Below are positions 10,196-25,300 of a stretch of DNA of 64,000 bases, one piece after another; position 1 is the first letter of the stretch; each line of letters begins with the position of its first letter. The notes beneath the pieces are model-generated. The model ran no database searches. It worked only from the letters and a program-made list of their open reading frames with translations, and was not told the DNA's origin. The position numbers and the translations under genes were made by a program. Source of the stretch: Leuctra nigra (Eukaryota; Arthropoda; Insecta; Plecoptera; Leuctridae); assembly GCA_934045905.1 (NCBI GenBank), contig OW203761.1:33220964-33284963 (forward strand), read 5' to 3'.

Positions 10196-13185
10196 TAAGC
10201 GTGCATAGCAGCCATGTTGGGTTCTTCAATCCGCTCCTGGCGGGTTCAGCGTTTCGTCGCCAGATGTCACTGAGCTTTGCTGGTAATCGCCAATACTGTA
10301 AAATCTTCTAAGTGAAATGTCATCTCTATTTGGAACTATGATGAGCTGGCATTGCTTACACTCATCATTTGGGAGCTTATAGGATAATATACAAAACCTG
10401 AGGGATGTAGGTCTGGTTTTCAAAAAGAAAATAGCTTTTAAAACAATTCAATGTTTTACTTTAATATACACATGAAACTGCATTATTTCATAATATATTA
10501 ATAATATAATAATTAATAATCCCATATTTTAATTGCTACCCAAGTAATAAATACTACAATCATCATGTTTAAAAGTCCATTATTTTGATGCAACGCAGTG
10601 ACTGAGCAACTCGCTGTTCTACAATGACTCAGACGGCAGGGCATTCAGTGCTGGATTCCTGTCACATCAAACTCTCGCAAGTACCATTGACTCTAACATA
10701 TATGACAGTGCACCATCTAGTGGGCACACTCGGTCCAAGATTATTTCAAAATGTAAATTTCATTTTCATCAATGAATTAAAATTTCAATATTACATACAA
10801 ATTTTTACTTTGAAGTTTTATGTGATAGGACTTCAGCTGAAATTGGTCCAGGGGATTTACTATTTTCCTCATATGAGCACTTCGTTGGTAACATTTTCTT
10901 AATTTGACGTTCACATAATATCTACATGTATAAAAGTGTGAATGTCCCAGCTTAAGTCAATACTTGTATGCTATTTTAGAATTTTTAAATAATCCAGATC
11001 CAGAATTTCATTTGATTAGTTCTGCTAATTCTGCAAACGGCAGTAGTCAGTTGATGAACCATCCAGCGCTACGCCTCAAACAATGTTTATTCCATGGAAC
11101 GTTCATCATTGTTGCATGGCATATGCTATGTTTGTAATAAAAACATTGTTTATCTAGTTTAGTTTTACTGTCAGTTCCAATTCCTGGTTAATCCCTGCAG
11201 TGGTTAATCTTTTGCTTCTTAACTCTGAACAACACAGGGTGGGGGCATAGAATTATTTACAGGCCGGTTACAGGCAAAAAAAAACACATTCATCAACAGA
11301 AGAGATTTGTAACTAACAATGTACAGGTATTTACTAGCTAAGGGTTATCTTTAAAAAGACGAAGATAATATATTTCATATGTATAATAATATATAATCAT
11401 AGTTAACGTAAAGGATTCATGTCACCTATGGTAACTATTTTCCCTTAATAAAATGTATATTTAACAAATTTTTAATACATGATCAATACAGCTACTAAGA
11501 CATAACGAAGAATGGTAATTTGATTGCTGTGTCTGTTTTCTGTACAATGGCTCGAGGAGTAGCATAATACTTGCAAAATGTACAGGGCAGGTTTTATATA
11601 CAAAATAAATAAATCAGACACATTATTATTACTCTTGAAACTTATGTCTACACAAACTTATAAACAATCTAGTCCACGAAAATTATTCACAATTATAAGA
11701 ATTAGTTACATTAGATATGGACTGGTCTGCCATTACAATTTATATACCATACGTAATACCACATTTTAAAAAAATGTTTAAAACAATTATTTTCATCTGT
11801 GGGTACCTACAAGTATTACGTATTTTAAGTGTCCTAACTATAAGACCAGCTGACAAAATGTACACTGTAATCTTACTTGCCTAACTAAAATCTAGTCTAC
11901 ACCTTATGTATTTAATATTAGTAGTTTTATATATATACTTTTTGATTTCTTTAAACTAATCGCCAACCAACAGTTTTGTACTATTTCATATTTATTTAGC
12001 AGATATTTATTTACATTAGGTAATTAATTTATATAAAGTTAGAATATTATATTTTATATAATAATATAATGTTGACCTTGCAATTTACTAGGTAGATATA
12101 TATATTATATAACACAAAATTTCCCATTTTCCGAATTTGTGTACGTTTTAACTGAGAAATATAATACGCACAACTTCATTAAATCCGCTTGGTAGCATGC
12201 ACCATTAGCTTTGTCTTTTCTCGCTTTGTTACACCCCAGCTATGCATCGAGTTTTTGTGCTTATGTACTGCCATGCGCAACAAACCAACCATGACATTCT
12301 CAACTACGTCATTCTTTGGGCTATAGTACTGTGCCTCGAAATAAATTAAAAACAATATAGGAAGGCTTAATTAACTCATAAAAATATAGGCAAGTATACA
12401 AAAATTAAATTATTAAATTGATTTCAGCTAGTGCTATCTCTGAGGACAAATTCGGTAAGTAAATTATGTAATAAAATTAAAATGTATGTACTGTAAAAAC
12501 ATCTAGTACAAAATTAGGCAAATTTCTTAGAATAGAAGTAGTATTCGCTCGGTAGACTTATGTTCCTTTGGCTTACTTGTGCAGCGCAAACACACGGACA
12601 AAATTTTTATAAAAATATAACAAAAATGCCAAAGCAAGTAAGAGCAAGTGAAACAATTACTGATACGCCTAGAAAGAAGATCACTCTTTCATATTCAATG
12701 GACACAGAATGTATTGTAAATCGGTCAGTTTAACTAAGAAATATCTTTAAAAATAATATATCGGAGTTTTAAGAATTATGTTGAGAAATGCATTTCTTTG
12801 GTACCTAGATTACACAGCAACCGTGTCAGCTTATTTCTTACTATTTGCGACATGTGTTTTCTTTGGCTACTTTCTTGCTGGCTCAACTAAAATCTTAAAA
12901 CCTGTGATGAATCCTTACAAGAATTCAAGGTCCACAACCATTGAATAACCTACACAGAGCTACGACACATTTGAACAAGAGTGAAACCGATCGGATCGTT
13001 ACAGACAAAAGTTAGTACTGATTATTGCTTGTGCATTGCCCTCATAATTGATCAATCGTGGATAACAGCCTTCGGAAAATAAACCTCATTGATAGTTGTT
13101 GAATCACCAGTTTTGAGTAGTTTTGGTGTAATGTACCTTACAAGCAGGCCGCTACAACCTAATTGTTGAGTATATTCTACGCAGG

Positions 13186-13318
13186 TCAGACGAGAGCGGC
13201 GGTCATGTGGTAGAGCTGCATTAGTGCCTGGACATGTACTGGCAGACAGGAGAGGCGATCGCGAGTATTGGAGTCCAAGGCAAGCCAGGAGAGCGCATTG
13301 TACCCTTCCAAGACATAC
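13186..13318 (-). CDS. MED13: MED13 exon 20 (last coding exon)
   Basis: It encodes [20 protein letters not shown] and [18 protein letters not shown], stopping at TGA 13186-13188. The end aligns with the vertebrate C-terminus. Confidence 0.95.
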
Positions 13319-16300
13319 CTGCAACAAAATAAATAGGTATTCATTTTAATATGGAACTGTGACCTATCATTTTCAGTTACAAGGCTTCTGTGAACAAATT
13401 ATCTACCAACTGACAATTAAAAATTAATTAAAAGGTCAGACTGAATCAGAAGAGATGACCGGCTGATAGAAAAGGACCACGTGCACAATGATAAAACTAG
13501 GGCTAATTCCTATTCATATCTTGCATGTGAAATCATTCATCGTTGATACTAGTTGCCACCATCTTGAGTTGTAATTCTGTGCTTTTTTGGCCACATTGAA
13601 AAGTCTTAATGGTTATCTGGGCAATTGTAGGCTCCGGAGAAATCTTTAATATGAAGAGGGATCACTCACATTAAAAAAATTCATCCATTTACCTCTATTT
13701 ATTAGTAGTTAAATCGACCCGTCAACGTGCCAACACAATGTCCTTTCTCGGAGGAAACTTATTTTTTTGCATTGCTTATAAAATACAAAAGAAGTTTGTG
13801 TAATCTATGAATAGGCAGATATGTACCCAGGAAAATATAAGGGAAAGGTCGCATCTTTGAAACTTCGAACACAAAAATATAACTTCTGTCAAGTATGTCC
13901 ACAATTGCTTACCTGAGCACATCGGTTGTATACTGCGAGTCCAATGGATGAACAGTAACGTTGGACTGTTGTTGCAAGAGATCGTCAGAGTTCTGCTGTA
14001 TCGCAGGGCTGTGTAGATGGAGCGCATTCTTCAGGAATGAAGGACAGACATTCTCGAGGTGTGGACACGAGGCCCAGAACCACTGCGGCATGCGGCCAGT
14101 GGGCGCGGTGGAGACGAAGTAACCCAACGCTAGAGGCTGCTGGTGTAATGTGCCGACCTCCTCCTGTGCAAACGTTGCCGAGATATTAGTTACATCTCTT
14201 GGGCTGTATAACACTATCATGTAGCCAGTAGGTAGCTATAACACAAGTTTGAGGAGATTGGAGATGTGGAAAGACTGAAAGGAAGCGTTGATGGGGGAGG
14301 CACGAGGAGGCAGGCCAATAGTAACATTGTGTTGGAAGATTCAACCTCAAATCACGTTGCTGTTAATTAATTTGTAATAATTCAAAGATAATTAATTAAT
14401 AATTAAACAAATTTAAAAAGGGTGCAAGTACACTTGAACCAACGTAGTGAGAAGTGAAGTGATGCGAAGTGATGTGATGCGTTACTTAGTGAGACAAACA
14501 CCTACCTGAACATCTGCACCGAGAGTGCCACCACCTCTTGATGAGCCATTGCAAGGGAAGGGGCTGTGCTGGTTGGATGCTCCGCCCAAGCCACACGAAG
14601 GGCTTCCTGGTTGTGATGGTGAATCCCTTCTTGGACTTCCAGTGGGACTTTGCATCCCGCCGGCGCCAGTCTCTGGCCAGAAGATGTCGTTGAAGATATC
14701 GTTGCCTTCAATTCCATCAGTCATGTCGTCGTCGAGGCCCGAGAAGAGTTCTTCGTCCCCAAGCTCAGGACCGTTGATGTGCTGCTCCTGGTGATACAAG
14801 TTTCATTACTTCTCCGACTTCAATGACAACCTGTCATTTATTGACCGGTTTCTCTTTTTCGCTCCTTTGGCACATTCCTCCATTTTGTTTATTTATTTTT
14901 GTTTGTTTGTTTGTCTGTCCCAGGCCAATATACAGGTTGCACTGTTTCTCCGATAGAGCTAAAATTTTGTGCACATGTATGAACCAACTCTGCGGTTTGC
15001 AGACGTAATTTTTTTCGAAATCCATTGATTGGTTCAAATTTTAAAAAATATTATCTTGTGATAGGTTGATCCGATCAATTAGACATTTTGCAAGGTCATC
15101 ATTTTATGAAATTTTATTAAGTTTCAGCCAAATTTTCCAATTGGTGTACCTAAATTTAAAAAATATTCCAATTGGTTGAAAATAAAAATGTTCAAATCTT
15201 GCATGGTGATCCAGACCAACATTATCTCATATTTACACATTTTCTCAGCTCAATCGATCAAGTATTCACAGACTTGTGGCCATTTTAAGAGTTTTGAAAG
15301 AGCTGTCAAAGGAACTAAAAATCATGGCACATATTTGTTATTCAATTATTTTAGAGTGTATGAAATTATATACATAGTAAATAAATCACACCGAGCATTT
15401 TCAAGTATATACCTAACCAAGATCGGGCAAAGAACAATCCATACCCTTACTATAAGACTCATCTAACATCTTCCTGAAGTAGGTACTGAATTTGCCATTT
15501 AGATCAAGCATTAATGATTTAGATTTTTATCAGAATAAGGTTCAGGATTCATGTTTAAATTGTTTTGTAGAAGTTCAATTAGAATTGCACAAAAATATAA
15601 GTGAAAAATGTTATGTAGGACAGAGGCACAAGTACACATTTCAATCAATAATGAACTACATATTATTCATCAAAACCAATATCCAACAATACAGTCAGGT
15701 CTTGCTTGGGGTGGAATCTCCACCTTTACTTGGGCAATTTCCAGCAAGAGTAAGAAAAAAATGTATTACCTAACTTCTGATATAGGTCATCCGTGAGCAT
15801 AAGAGTGCATCATACCTGGAATGCAGTCTGCGAAGATTGCGTGGTAGCCGACGTTGGGAAGACGAGGATATGCGTGCACGAGACATCGTGTGGCGTGGAC
15901 AGTTGGCAGTTGACAGAGGCAGCTGAGAAGCGCTCGTCGGGCGTGAACTGATCAGGCATGAGTCTGAGCGCCGAGTCCGGTTCCAATGACACTAAGCAAG
16001 CGCTCAAGACGCACGGCACGTCAGACGGATACAGCAGGTTGCACTGTCCACAGATCTCTTTCAAGTGTTTCGATGCTTTGAGCAGGGATTTCCGACTCAG
16101 AAGCCAGCTCCAGCCTGGAACGTAGATGAGATTATTAGGAAAACATAGGTACTAACAAATATTGAGATGAACTGAATATTGCAATGTTACATTTCAACCC
16201 CTAAAGGTCCAAATAATATGTAAGAGTTAAGAACTGTTGCCATTATTGGAAGAATCGAGAAGAAATCCGTCAAGCGACTGACATTAATTTAGGTAAAAAA

Positions 16301-19300
16301 TAAGATACTAGCAAAGCAAAAAGTATTTTTGGAGTGAATGCAATGCTTCTCTTGAAATTTCAATGCATGATCTTTACTTCCTTGCTTACATACGACCAAT
16401 GTAATTTTAGAAAACTAAAAATACTAACCTTTAAGCTCTCCATGTCCTATCCGACCAATTCTCCCGATGACAAGTCTCCACGGTTGTACGCTCTGTGACA
16501 TCACACCCAAGATAAAATCCATCAGTTTCTGTAGTCCAATCCTTCGCGCAGAAGCCTTTTTCCGTCTGCTTCTGTTGGGTATGTCGATATTTATTGTTGC
16601 CGTCTCAAAGATTTCACCATGTTCGTCGGTGACCACTGCCAGCAACCAGCGTTGGTCGTCTGACAGGCAGTAACTGGCGTAGAGCACCGAACACTGCTCG
16701 ATGCCTTGCTGGCCGAACAGTTCACCCGACTCGGTGCGCTCCTTCACTGGGCCCAAGATGTACGGTGGAGAGTAAAGCCGATAAGGCGCTCGGTTCTTCT
16801 CCTAAAAACCCAGCAAGTTTACAATTACTTTTCTTTCTATCATCTTCAAAAGAGATTCACATTGTGTTTTTCTAGCCTTTTCTAGCCTTCTTTAGCCTTC
16901 TTCTTCTTCTTTAGGACTACGGTCGGTGACAGGCAAAGATGGACCCGCTTAAGCATTGCCAGGTATAGGCCGGCCCATGCTCGAGTGGGTTCATATTTGC
17001 CTGTCACCGACCGTAGAGTAAATGTATTGCTCATGTAACTAGACAATATTCACAAGCACTTAAATTACTATACATTACTTAACAATAACATGTAGGAAAA
17101 CTTACATCTTTGTTCTTGAGGAAGAGATCGGACATGGCGGCAGTGCCAAATCCGGTCAAAGCCTTAACGTTGGATGCATGACTGAGCATCTTCCGGCACT
17201 GGGAGTAGACGGAGAAGGCCTGCGCTCTCATGTGATCGTTGTGGCGCACGCGGTCTCGTGTGTTGCCAAGGTCGACGATGCTCTCCAGTGAGATGAGTTG
17301 CACGGAGATGTTCTGCCTGATGTTGTCGGGCAACGCAGCAAGCACCGCGGTGAAGCAACGCAACAAGCCCAGACAGGCAAGTCGCTGTAGGTCGGTGTTG
17401 TCGCTGCCCATCGTGAAGGGATCTACGAGGTAGACGACCAGCGCAGGTGGCTCAGATGTGTCTTCTTCATGACCAGCATCACCGCCACTAAGCGGCCCAC
17501 CTGTTAGTAGAGGATCGCGACCCAGACCTTCCGCTGAAACCAGACATCCCGGGTTTAGTATCAAGTAAAATATTAATTAATTTAAAAAAATGTGTGTAGT
17601 TTAGCTAACCATTTTATTTCGAAAGAGAGAAGCAGCTTGTTACTGTGACACGCAACTCATTTATATTAGTATTACGTAATTAGTAGTAGGTAATGAAAAA
17701 TATGTATCGTGTAGCATCGCATCACAAGGTTTGGTATTTTCCTGCACAATTAGAAAAATCAATGTTTTCACCAAACTGTACAACGGACTATCAATGTTTT
17801 TTGTATCTATCCATTAAACTCTTTAAAGAATGTAAACAAATTTTACAGACTCAGTCTTCAGAAATCAAGTTGTATTGTTAAATTTTGAAGTATTTTGATG
17901 TGATTTTTACTTACCATGTTCCGATGGTTTGGGTGTGGTAACTGGTGGTTTTTCCGGAACTGGCGCTGGTGTTTCGGGTGTTGATGGAGGTGGCATTGGC
18001 GAGGGCATTGGTCGATCGGGAATGGTCTTAGCAGAGCCGTCAGAAGGATCCAGAAGTGTTCGGTCCATTGGAACTTGGGATAAGTATGGAGCTAAATGAT
18101 GGCGGCATACCTGTTTGAAACAATGGTAGACAGTATCAGTAACATGACTCTCCTAAGATTTAATAGTTTCATACTTATATGATACATGTAATAGTTCATA
18201 TGATGAGTTTCATGGATAATTAATAATTTAGCACCTACGTGAATTGTGCAATTTGGTAGCACTGTCCCAACTTATTATCTAGATTTCAAATTTTCACTTT
18301 CATTTATTTGCAACCAATCAAGAAAAATACATACCATATATGGCATTTATATTTTGCATTTCCTTCCAAAACCGCTCCAAACCACCCGTTGGCGGGAGAA
18401 AAATATATGACTGGCCTTAATTTAATTGTAAATATTGGAGCTGGACGTATAACTCTGTAGGTATAGAGTATCGAGGTATAGAGTGTGCACAACTCACTTG
18501 AGCATATAGTTTGAGCATATTTGTTGTTGGGTTTTCTCCCAGCATCATGAACCATTCGTCGACGGGCTCTTTGGCGAGTTTCACAGCAGAGCTCTTCCCG
18601 ACTCGCAGGATGCCATCTCGAAGAACCTTCGTGATAGGGCAGTGCCGGCCCAAGCGGCAAACCTGACAAACACAAGCCACAATGAGAAACACAATCAAAA
18701 ATATAAAATAGGTACACAATAAAATACAATACTGATTTATGGTATACCCAGGGCCTTTACCTAATATTGCACATTTTTATAGAACAGTTATAACTTATAC
18801 GTAATTAGAAGCTACTTAGAACCGTGTGCCACATTTTAAATGCCCATAGTAGCCATAGTAGACCTTGAACACGGCACCATCGGAGCACCAGACAAATGCG
18901 ATATTAGGTATTAGTTAGTACACAAACTACAACTTAATGTTCTTGGTCTTAACTCCATGGACAAATCATTGCATTTACAGAAAACATTACTAAAAGAGTA
19001 CTAGTAGAAAATCGGGTCAAATTTATTTCATGAGCAGTTTCTATCCATTACTTATTAAGGTATTATTAGCCTCACTTGTCTGGCATCACAAAAGGGCAAA
19101 TTGTCCATTGAATGAATACAACAGCCCCCCCCCCCCCCCCCTCAGTATTAAAATTTCACAAAAGTGGAATTGAAAAAAGTTACTAACCTCATACGTGGCA
19201 CTGAGCTCTTTGAAGAAGGTTCGCACCCTCTGCAAGATGAAGTCGTTGTCTGGAGCGACCACGATGTAAGCAACGTCTCTGGCGTACGAGTAGGGTTCCA

Positions 19301-22300
19301 GTAACAGCTTCTCCCAGTACTGGATCGCGTATGGCGAGAGCGACAGCCAGTCCTTCTCGTAGCCGACGATCAATGAGGGGATGGGCTGTGGCTCGCATCG
19401 GTCGTCAGTGCCTGTCAAGAGAAACATGCCTTGTGTCACTCAAAACTATCTCATAGGACAAAACACTTATTTATGAGGTGTTAGCGTGTGTTAGGGTCCA
19501 GGCTATTAGCCTGACAAAACAACGTTTAAAAACTTTATTCCATATACCTAATTGTAGTAGGACCTATTTTACTCATAAGTTAAATAAAGAATTAGATCGG
19601 AAAATAATTATTACACGTGACGCAAGTGCAATAGACTCTGGCGGCTGTTACTAAAGTGAATTTATAGTTTTAGCGTTTTCCTCTGGCATGCACTGAATGA
19701 GAGCAAAGAATTATTGCTCTGTGACGTCATGCTCTGCACTAGTGCGGCAAAAAAAGCAACCCCAGTGAAAAACAAGGATATTTGAAGTGCTAACATAACC
19801 TAAAAATAGCAATGAATTTCATAGAATTCGTTTTAGATCATCCATTGTTGGTCTATTATTAATCTATCACTGTTATTTGAAGATTCAACTAGGTTATAAA
19901 CAGCAACCATTTTTCAAGCGTCCATCTTGGAATATTCGAGTGCAATGGCTTGCACTGAGAATTTTCTCGGTGCGAAAAATCATAAAATGTGCCCTCGCCC
20001 CTCAGTGACTGCAACTTTGCCAGTGGAAAAAGCAAAAACCACTCCAGTGCACACTGGATTTCCCAGTGGAAAACGATACCCACACTCAGTGCACACTGAG
20101 TGCACACCAGTGCAGCCAGTGGAAAACGCTATTAGTTAAAAAGAGATCACCTTGAAAAAATAAGAAATTACAACAATGAAAAATACAAATTAGGTAGCCC
20201 ACAACAAGGACTAGTTGTACAGTCACATTCAGAAGTTGTTTATCAGATTCCCATCAACAAGGGGAGTAAAGAACTCCTGAATGTGACCACAAAATATTAA
20301 ATACTTATAAAGATAAATTGCAAAACATGGAAAGGCAGAACCAGATAAGAGCATTTTTCTGTTAAATAAATTGGTAAGACTTAGGACTGGTTATTTAGTT
20401 AAGCTACAGTTAGCTTAAACTCCACTTCAGAAAACTCGCTGCATTAGCTACCAATATATCCTGCAATTTAATTCCGCGGCTTATTTCCTTAGTTTAAAAC
20501 CTCATTGTTACATGGACTGCAGTTTTTTAAGCTATTCCGCAGCCCGCAATATATCAAGAGAGAGAGAGAGAAAACTTTTATTAATAATAACAGTTAGCTT
20601 AAACTCCACTTCAGAAAACTCGCTGCATTACCAATATATCCTGCAATTTAATTCCGCGGCTTATTTCCTTAGTTTAAAACCTCACAGGAAAGAAGAAGGA
20701 AAGCGGAGTGTTTCTATCAGGCAGTGAGGAAGTTGCTTTGGCATGAGAAGTTTCCAAAAGTGTGTAAAATGATAATTGTATAAAATGTATTTCCTGCCAA
20801 TTCTAACATACGGGGCAGTGACGTGGTCAGCGGGAGGACAGGAAATAAATCAGCTTCAGGCAGCGGAGATGAAGTTCTTGAGGAGTGTGAAGGGAGTCAC
20901 AAGAATGGACAAGATCCGAAGTAAGAAGATAAGAAGTGAGCTGGGGGTAGAGAGATTGGGGTTTAAATTGGGCAGAGAGAGGCTTCGGTGGTTTGGCCAC
21001 ATGAAGAGGATGGGAACAGGGCGAGTGCCACGGCGGGTGTTTGAGTCGGCTACTTCGGGACCACGTAGAGTAGGAAGACCAAGAGAGAGGTGGATTGGAG
21101 TTATTAAGGACGATGTTTTGGAGAGAGGGGGAAGTTGGAGTGAGTTGGAGGCTGAGAGACAGTGGGAGGAGTGAGGACAGAACAAGGTGGAGGCAATTTG
21201 TGGAACAACTGGAAGCGGAGGAAGAAGAAGAAGACGAGGAGGAGATGCCAGGCGTGGCCAGCCGGTCTCCAGTAGTCCTGCAGCCCTAGTGTTGGTGGGA
21301 ACACCCACCCCCTGACCCATTAAATTGGAACCAGCGGATAGATTATTATTAATAATAAAACACTGTTATTATGTAATACACCACATTTCCCGAAGCGGAG
21401 CTTAACTAAACTGAAGATTAATTAAACTAATGGTAATATGACCCCTTAGAACTAGTAGAGGTATTGCCCTAGAAGCAATGATGTATTTCATTATTTGGTA
21501 TCATAAAGAGCATTAATAATACAAAATCTAATAATTATTACTACCTACTACAAATACAAGTTCTAAGGGCCGGTCTTTGTTCCTCTTGCTAAAGTTAGCT
21601 ACCAGATAAAGTTCTTGATAGTAGGTACTGGGTAGCAAACGTATTTTAACTTATTGATAGTGTTAGCTCTAGGATGAAATCAATGTAAAATTAGATGCTT
21701 GCTAACTTTATCTGTTACTGTTAGCTAGCTATCAAGAACTTGAGCAAGAGGTACAAAAACCGGCCCTAAGTCTAACAAATAATGTAGTTAAATGCTAATG
21801 AACCTGAAGACTCAAGGTAACATAAAAGATCAGTCACACTGGACTACTAAATGGTTTTTAAATGAGTTCTCCAAGCTTACCCTAGTAACGTACCCATTAC
21901 CCATGCCAAGTGAAATTTTATGAAAAAGTCCGTGTTTTCATAGTTCAAGGAAATGTTTGATTTTTTGAGCTAATCAGGATTCAGGAATAACCTAAAGGTG
22001 AGTGTGACTAACATTATTTTTTAAACTGGGATACGGAACCGGTTATTCCATTGATTTGTTAAATCGGAGCAGTTGGGGTTTCAAATGTCACCAATGAAGG
22101 AGTTTTACATTCATGTCATGTACTACTAGTGATAGTGTAGGTGTGTGTAGGTACTGTGTATTATAAGTGTGCAAGTACTGAGTACCTACCTAATTTTGAC
22201 TTTTGAGTTTGGAGTTTGAGGAAATATTTTGCTTTTAAATGTACACTAATGTATTCTAATTTTTTTAATAATTAGACTTGCAAAACTATGTAGTATATAT

Positions 22301-25300
22301 TTAATGACATTTTATTAAGTACACACCTGAAGAAGTGAATACCGGGAGAAATATTGTGTAGTAATAAAATTAGTACATTAGGTACTAAATATATTAGTTT
22401 TGCAAGTCTAAAGATTAATAAAATTAGAATAAATATCAAAAGGAGAAAGGAGTAAACTGAGAAAATTTGAGTACACTAATGTAGTTTGGTGACTGGTTAC
22501 AGCAAGGAGCATGAACCATTTTATGGTTTGATACAGAATCCTGCATTGCCCAGAGTCTTGTAGCACCATTAGCAAAATAACTCTTACTTTTTATGTGATG
22601 GATGGCTGAACCCTAAGATACAATGACAGAAATAACTGCGGGTTGAGTGCAAAGTAGGAAGTGTAGTAGGTAGGTAATAGGTACCATCATTAAATCATTT
22701 CCAATAATAAATAATCCAAAAAAGACAATCACATGAGTGAAAAACTAATACCCTTTACCTAGTAGAAATGAAAGCTCTTTTACGTTCGTATGAGTTACTC
22801 ACCTCGCCCTGCAAGCCGATGGAACTGCCTCCAAGTGAGTGGTCCCGACACCGTGTAAGGCGCCTCCCACAAGCGTGTCTGACACTTCTTCTGGATCGCT
22901 TCCTGCAGTAGCGGTTGCAAGCTCTTCATCACACGCACAATGTCCTGATTGCAGTGCGGGCCGAGAGCTCGCAAGTACGGCCAGCGATGTACGCAGAGCA
23001 CGGAGGCAGTCTTGTGCATCATCTGCTGTTGACGTTGATGCATTTCCTCCACCTTGCACATGGACACTGTCGTTGACTCCAGCAATGCCTGGCGGCTCTG
23101 GTCCAATGCCAGCACTGTCACTTCGTTGCTGTCACTCAATTCCACCACATTCACTGTCGTACCGTACGGATCCACTTTCTGACGGAACTGTTTGGAAGCA
23201 CGACACAGCGAGTTGCTAGTTGTCTGCACGCCTACCATTGCACACTGTTCCCGCACTAGTTCCAGCACCGGCTGAGGTATCGAGTCCACTGTATCACTGT
23301 TGTCTTGAGTATTCTTGTTCGGCAGAAGATAAGCAATGAGAGATCCCTTCTTGCGCTCGCTGGGGTCTTCAGCGATGCCGGTGATCTCCATCTCGTCCTC
23401 GTAGAAGAGTCCAGAGCGATGGGAAAGTCTGCGGTTGATGACAGCGCTGAAGCCGCAGCTGCAGCGGATGGGATCATCTTCAACCAGAGCCGCGATGGTG
23501 GCATGGTGACCAGGAGATGAACCCAGCATGGAGTATGGAGGTGGAGGGCCTCCCATGCCAGGGTATGGCGAGGTGGGCGGATAAGGGAGGACAGACGGCA
23601 TCATTACGGGTGGTGCTGGCATGTAGAAACCAGCATCCGCACCTCGGATGTTGCCAACAACCTTTGGGCCTGCGTTGCACACACACAAACTACAACTATC
23701 AAAGTTGTGGTCTCGGAAAATGTTGAGGGAAGTGTCGGCCAAGAGTATGTTGACAACAAGAGAGTTGGCTTCTGGAGGCCGGGTGACAATGGGTGTCGGA
23801 ACAGGCTCCACAGAGTTCATGTTCTTGTTGAGATACGAGGAGGCGGTGGAAGTGGCAGGACTGGGTAACTCATACGGTGGTGGAGGGGGACAAGGGGTGC
23901 GCACACTCCCCACTGATCCAGGGCCTCGCTGGAATTGGGGCTGCATCTGGAAGGGGCCCATATTGGCCAGTGTCATGGGGCTAGGAGGGAAATGTGTGGC
24001 AGGGGAGATGGGAGAGACGTGAGCTCGCGAGTGTGGGTGAGGTGGATGGTGAGGGTGACTTGGTTGCTGATGGTGGGGGTGAGGCATGGGCAACGAGTGG
24101 TGATTGCCCGTCACAGAGTTGGGTCTGGAGTTGGAGTTCAAGGGCAGTATCAGACTGTTCGAGTGATTCGGTGGTGAAGACTTCTCTGTTGTTGGTGGAG
24201 GATATTGCCACGAGGGCTTGTAGACGCAGTTTGAGGGCAACGACACAGGTGGCAGGCTCTGACTGGGAAGATTTGTCAGAGGGGCGTACTTGGAGGAACC
24301 TACGTACTTGCATCGTTTAGGAGGGCGGTAGACGTAGGTCCAGTCTTCGATGGACTCTTCCTGCGGACTTCCCATGTTGGGGTATATCTCTTGTTTGAAG
24401 CGCATGGGCTCCATCAGTTCTCCCAGCAGAGTGTCCGACAGATGACCGCAAGGCGAGGAGATAGGATTGTGCTCGAGCGACGGTGGCGTCGGGAACATCT
24501 TGGAGAGCTCCTCGGGCCGGAGAATGCCGGCACCTCCGCAGCTGTTGAGCGAACTGTTGCCACCCGAGCCGCGAGGAGGCTTCACCATGAGCGTCGTGGC
24601 AGTGTCTTCCGGTTGACCCGCTGGCTTGTTGGAGCCCGGCGGCGTCGGCACTTGCACCTGCTGGAAAGTTAAATTCAAGTCAGACTCAAACAGGTACGGC
24701 TCGGAGGGACAGGACCGGGATTACATGGGACAGCAGTTAACCAAGACATGAGAGCCAATGACAGATAACACATTTCTATTCGACGTTACATCGGAGTTGT
24801 GGTTAGCTTCCCTGCTTTACCTGAGACACGAGCTATTACGTGCTTGCTTTCTTACCGCTTCGTCGCTCGAAGTGTCATCGGAATTGTCAAAGATCTGATC
24901 GAGATCTCTGTACGATGCCTGGAGACCTTCATTTGTAAATAAATTGCCGGGAGCCTTTGCCGCACCATTTCCAGAGACGTCTTCACCGGTGCCGTCTTCC
25001 TTTTTGTCTTCTTCCTAAAGTGCAATAATTAATCACTCAGTTAAAACTTATAACACCTTTAAAAAAGATAAAACTAATGGATATAGGATCGTAATGCAGC
25101 AGGCCTGCTCATTGGCCGTACCTTGACTGAGTTTGCTCTTTTAAATCCTTCCATGCTAACAGCTGGGGCAGCCATATCATCATCAAATTCATAAGGATCA
25201 GACCTTTTCGACTTTGGGTGCATCTTTGGGTGCATCTCATCAATTTCCATCTGGAAATAGTGCAATGGAATATATTCTCTCTATGTCACACAACAGTAAC

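Larger units (their letters stand above)
7460..13185. other. Region between convergent PHETA and MED13 ends
   Basis: It contains the PHETA 3' UTR, MITEs at 8333-8526 and 10050-10195, and AT-rich sequence. The MED13 3' UTR probably occupies the right end: TTTATT (AATAAA on the minus strand) occurs at 11991-11996 and 12006-12011. No further coding exon is recognised. Confidence 0.55.

Noticed and set aside
14900..15200. Coding or structured element around TTTGTTTGTTTGTCTGTCC
   Set aside because: It looks like old repeat sequence related in style to 47040-47560. No borders could be set.
23648..24672. Plus-strand and alternative-frame ORFs over MED13 exon 11
   Set aside because: They are shadows of the conserved minus-strand coding frame.
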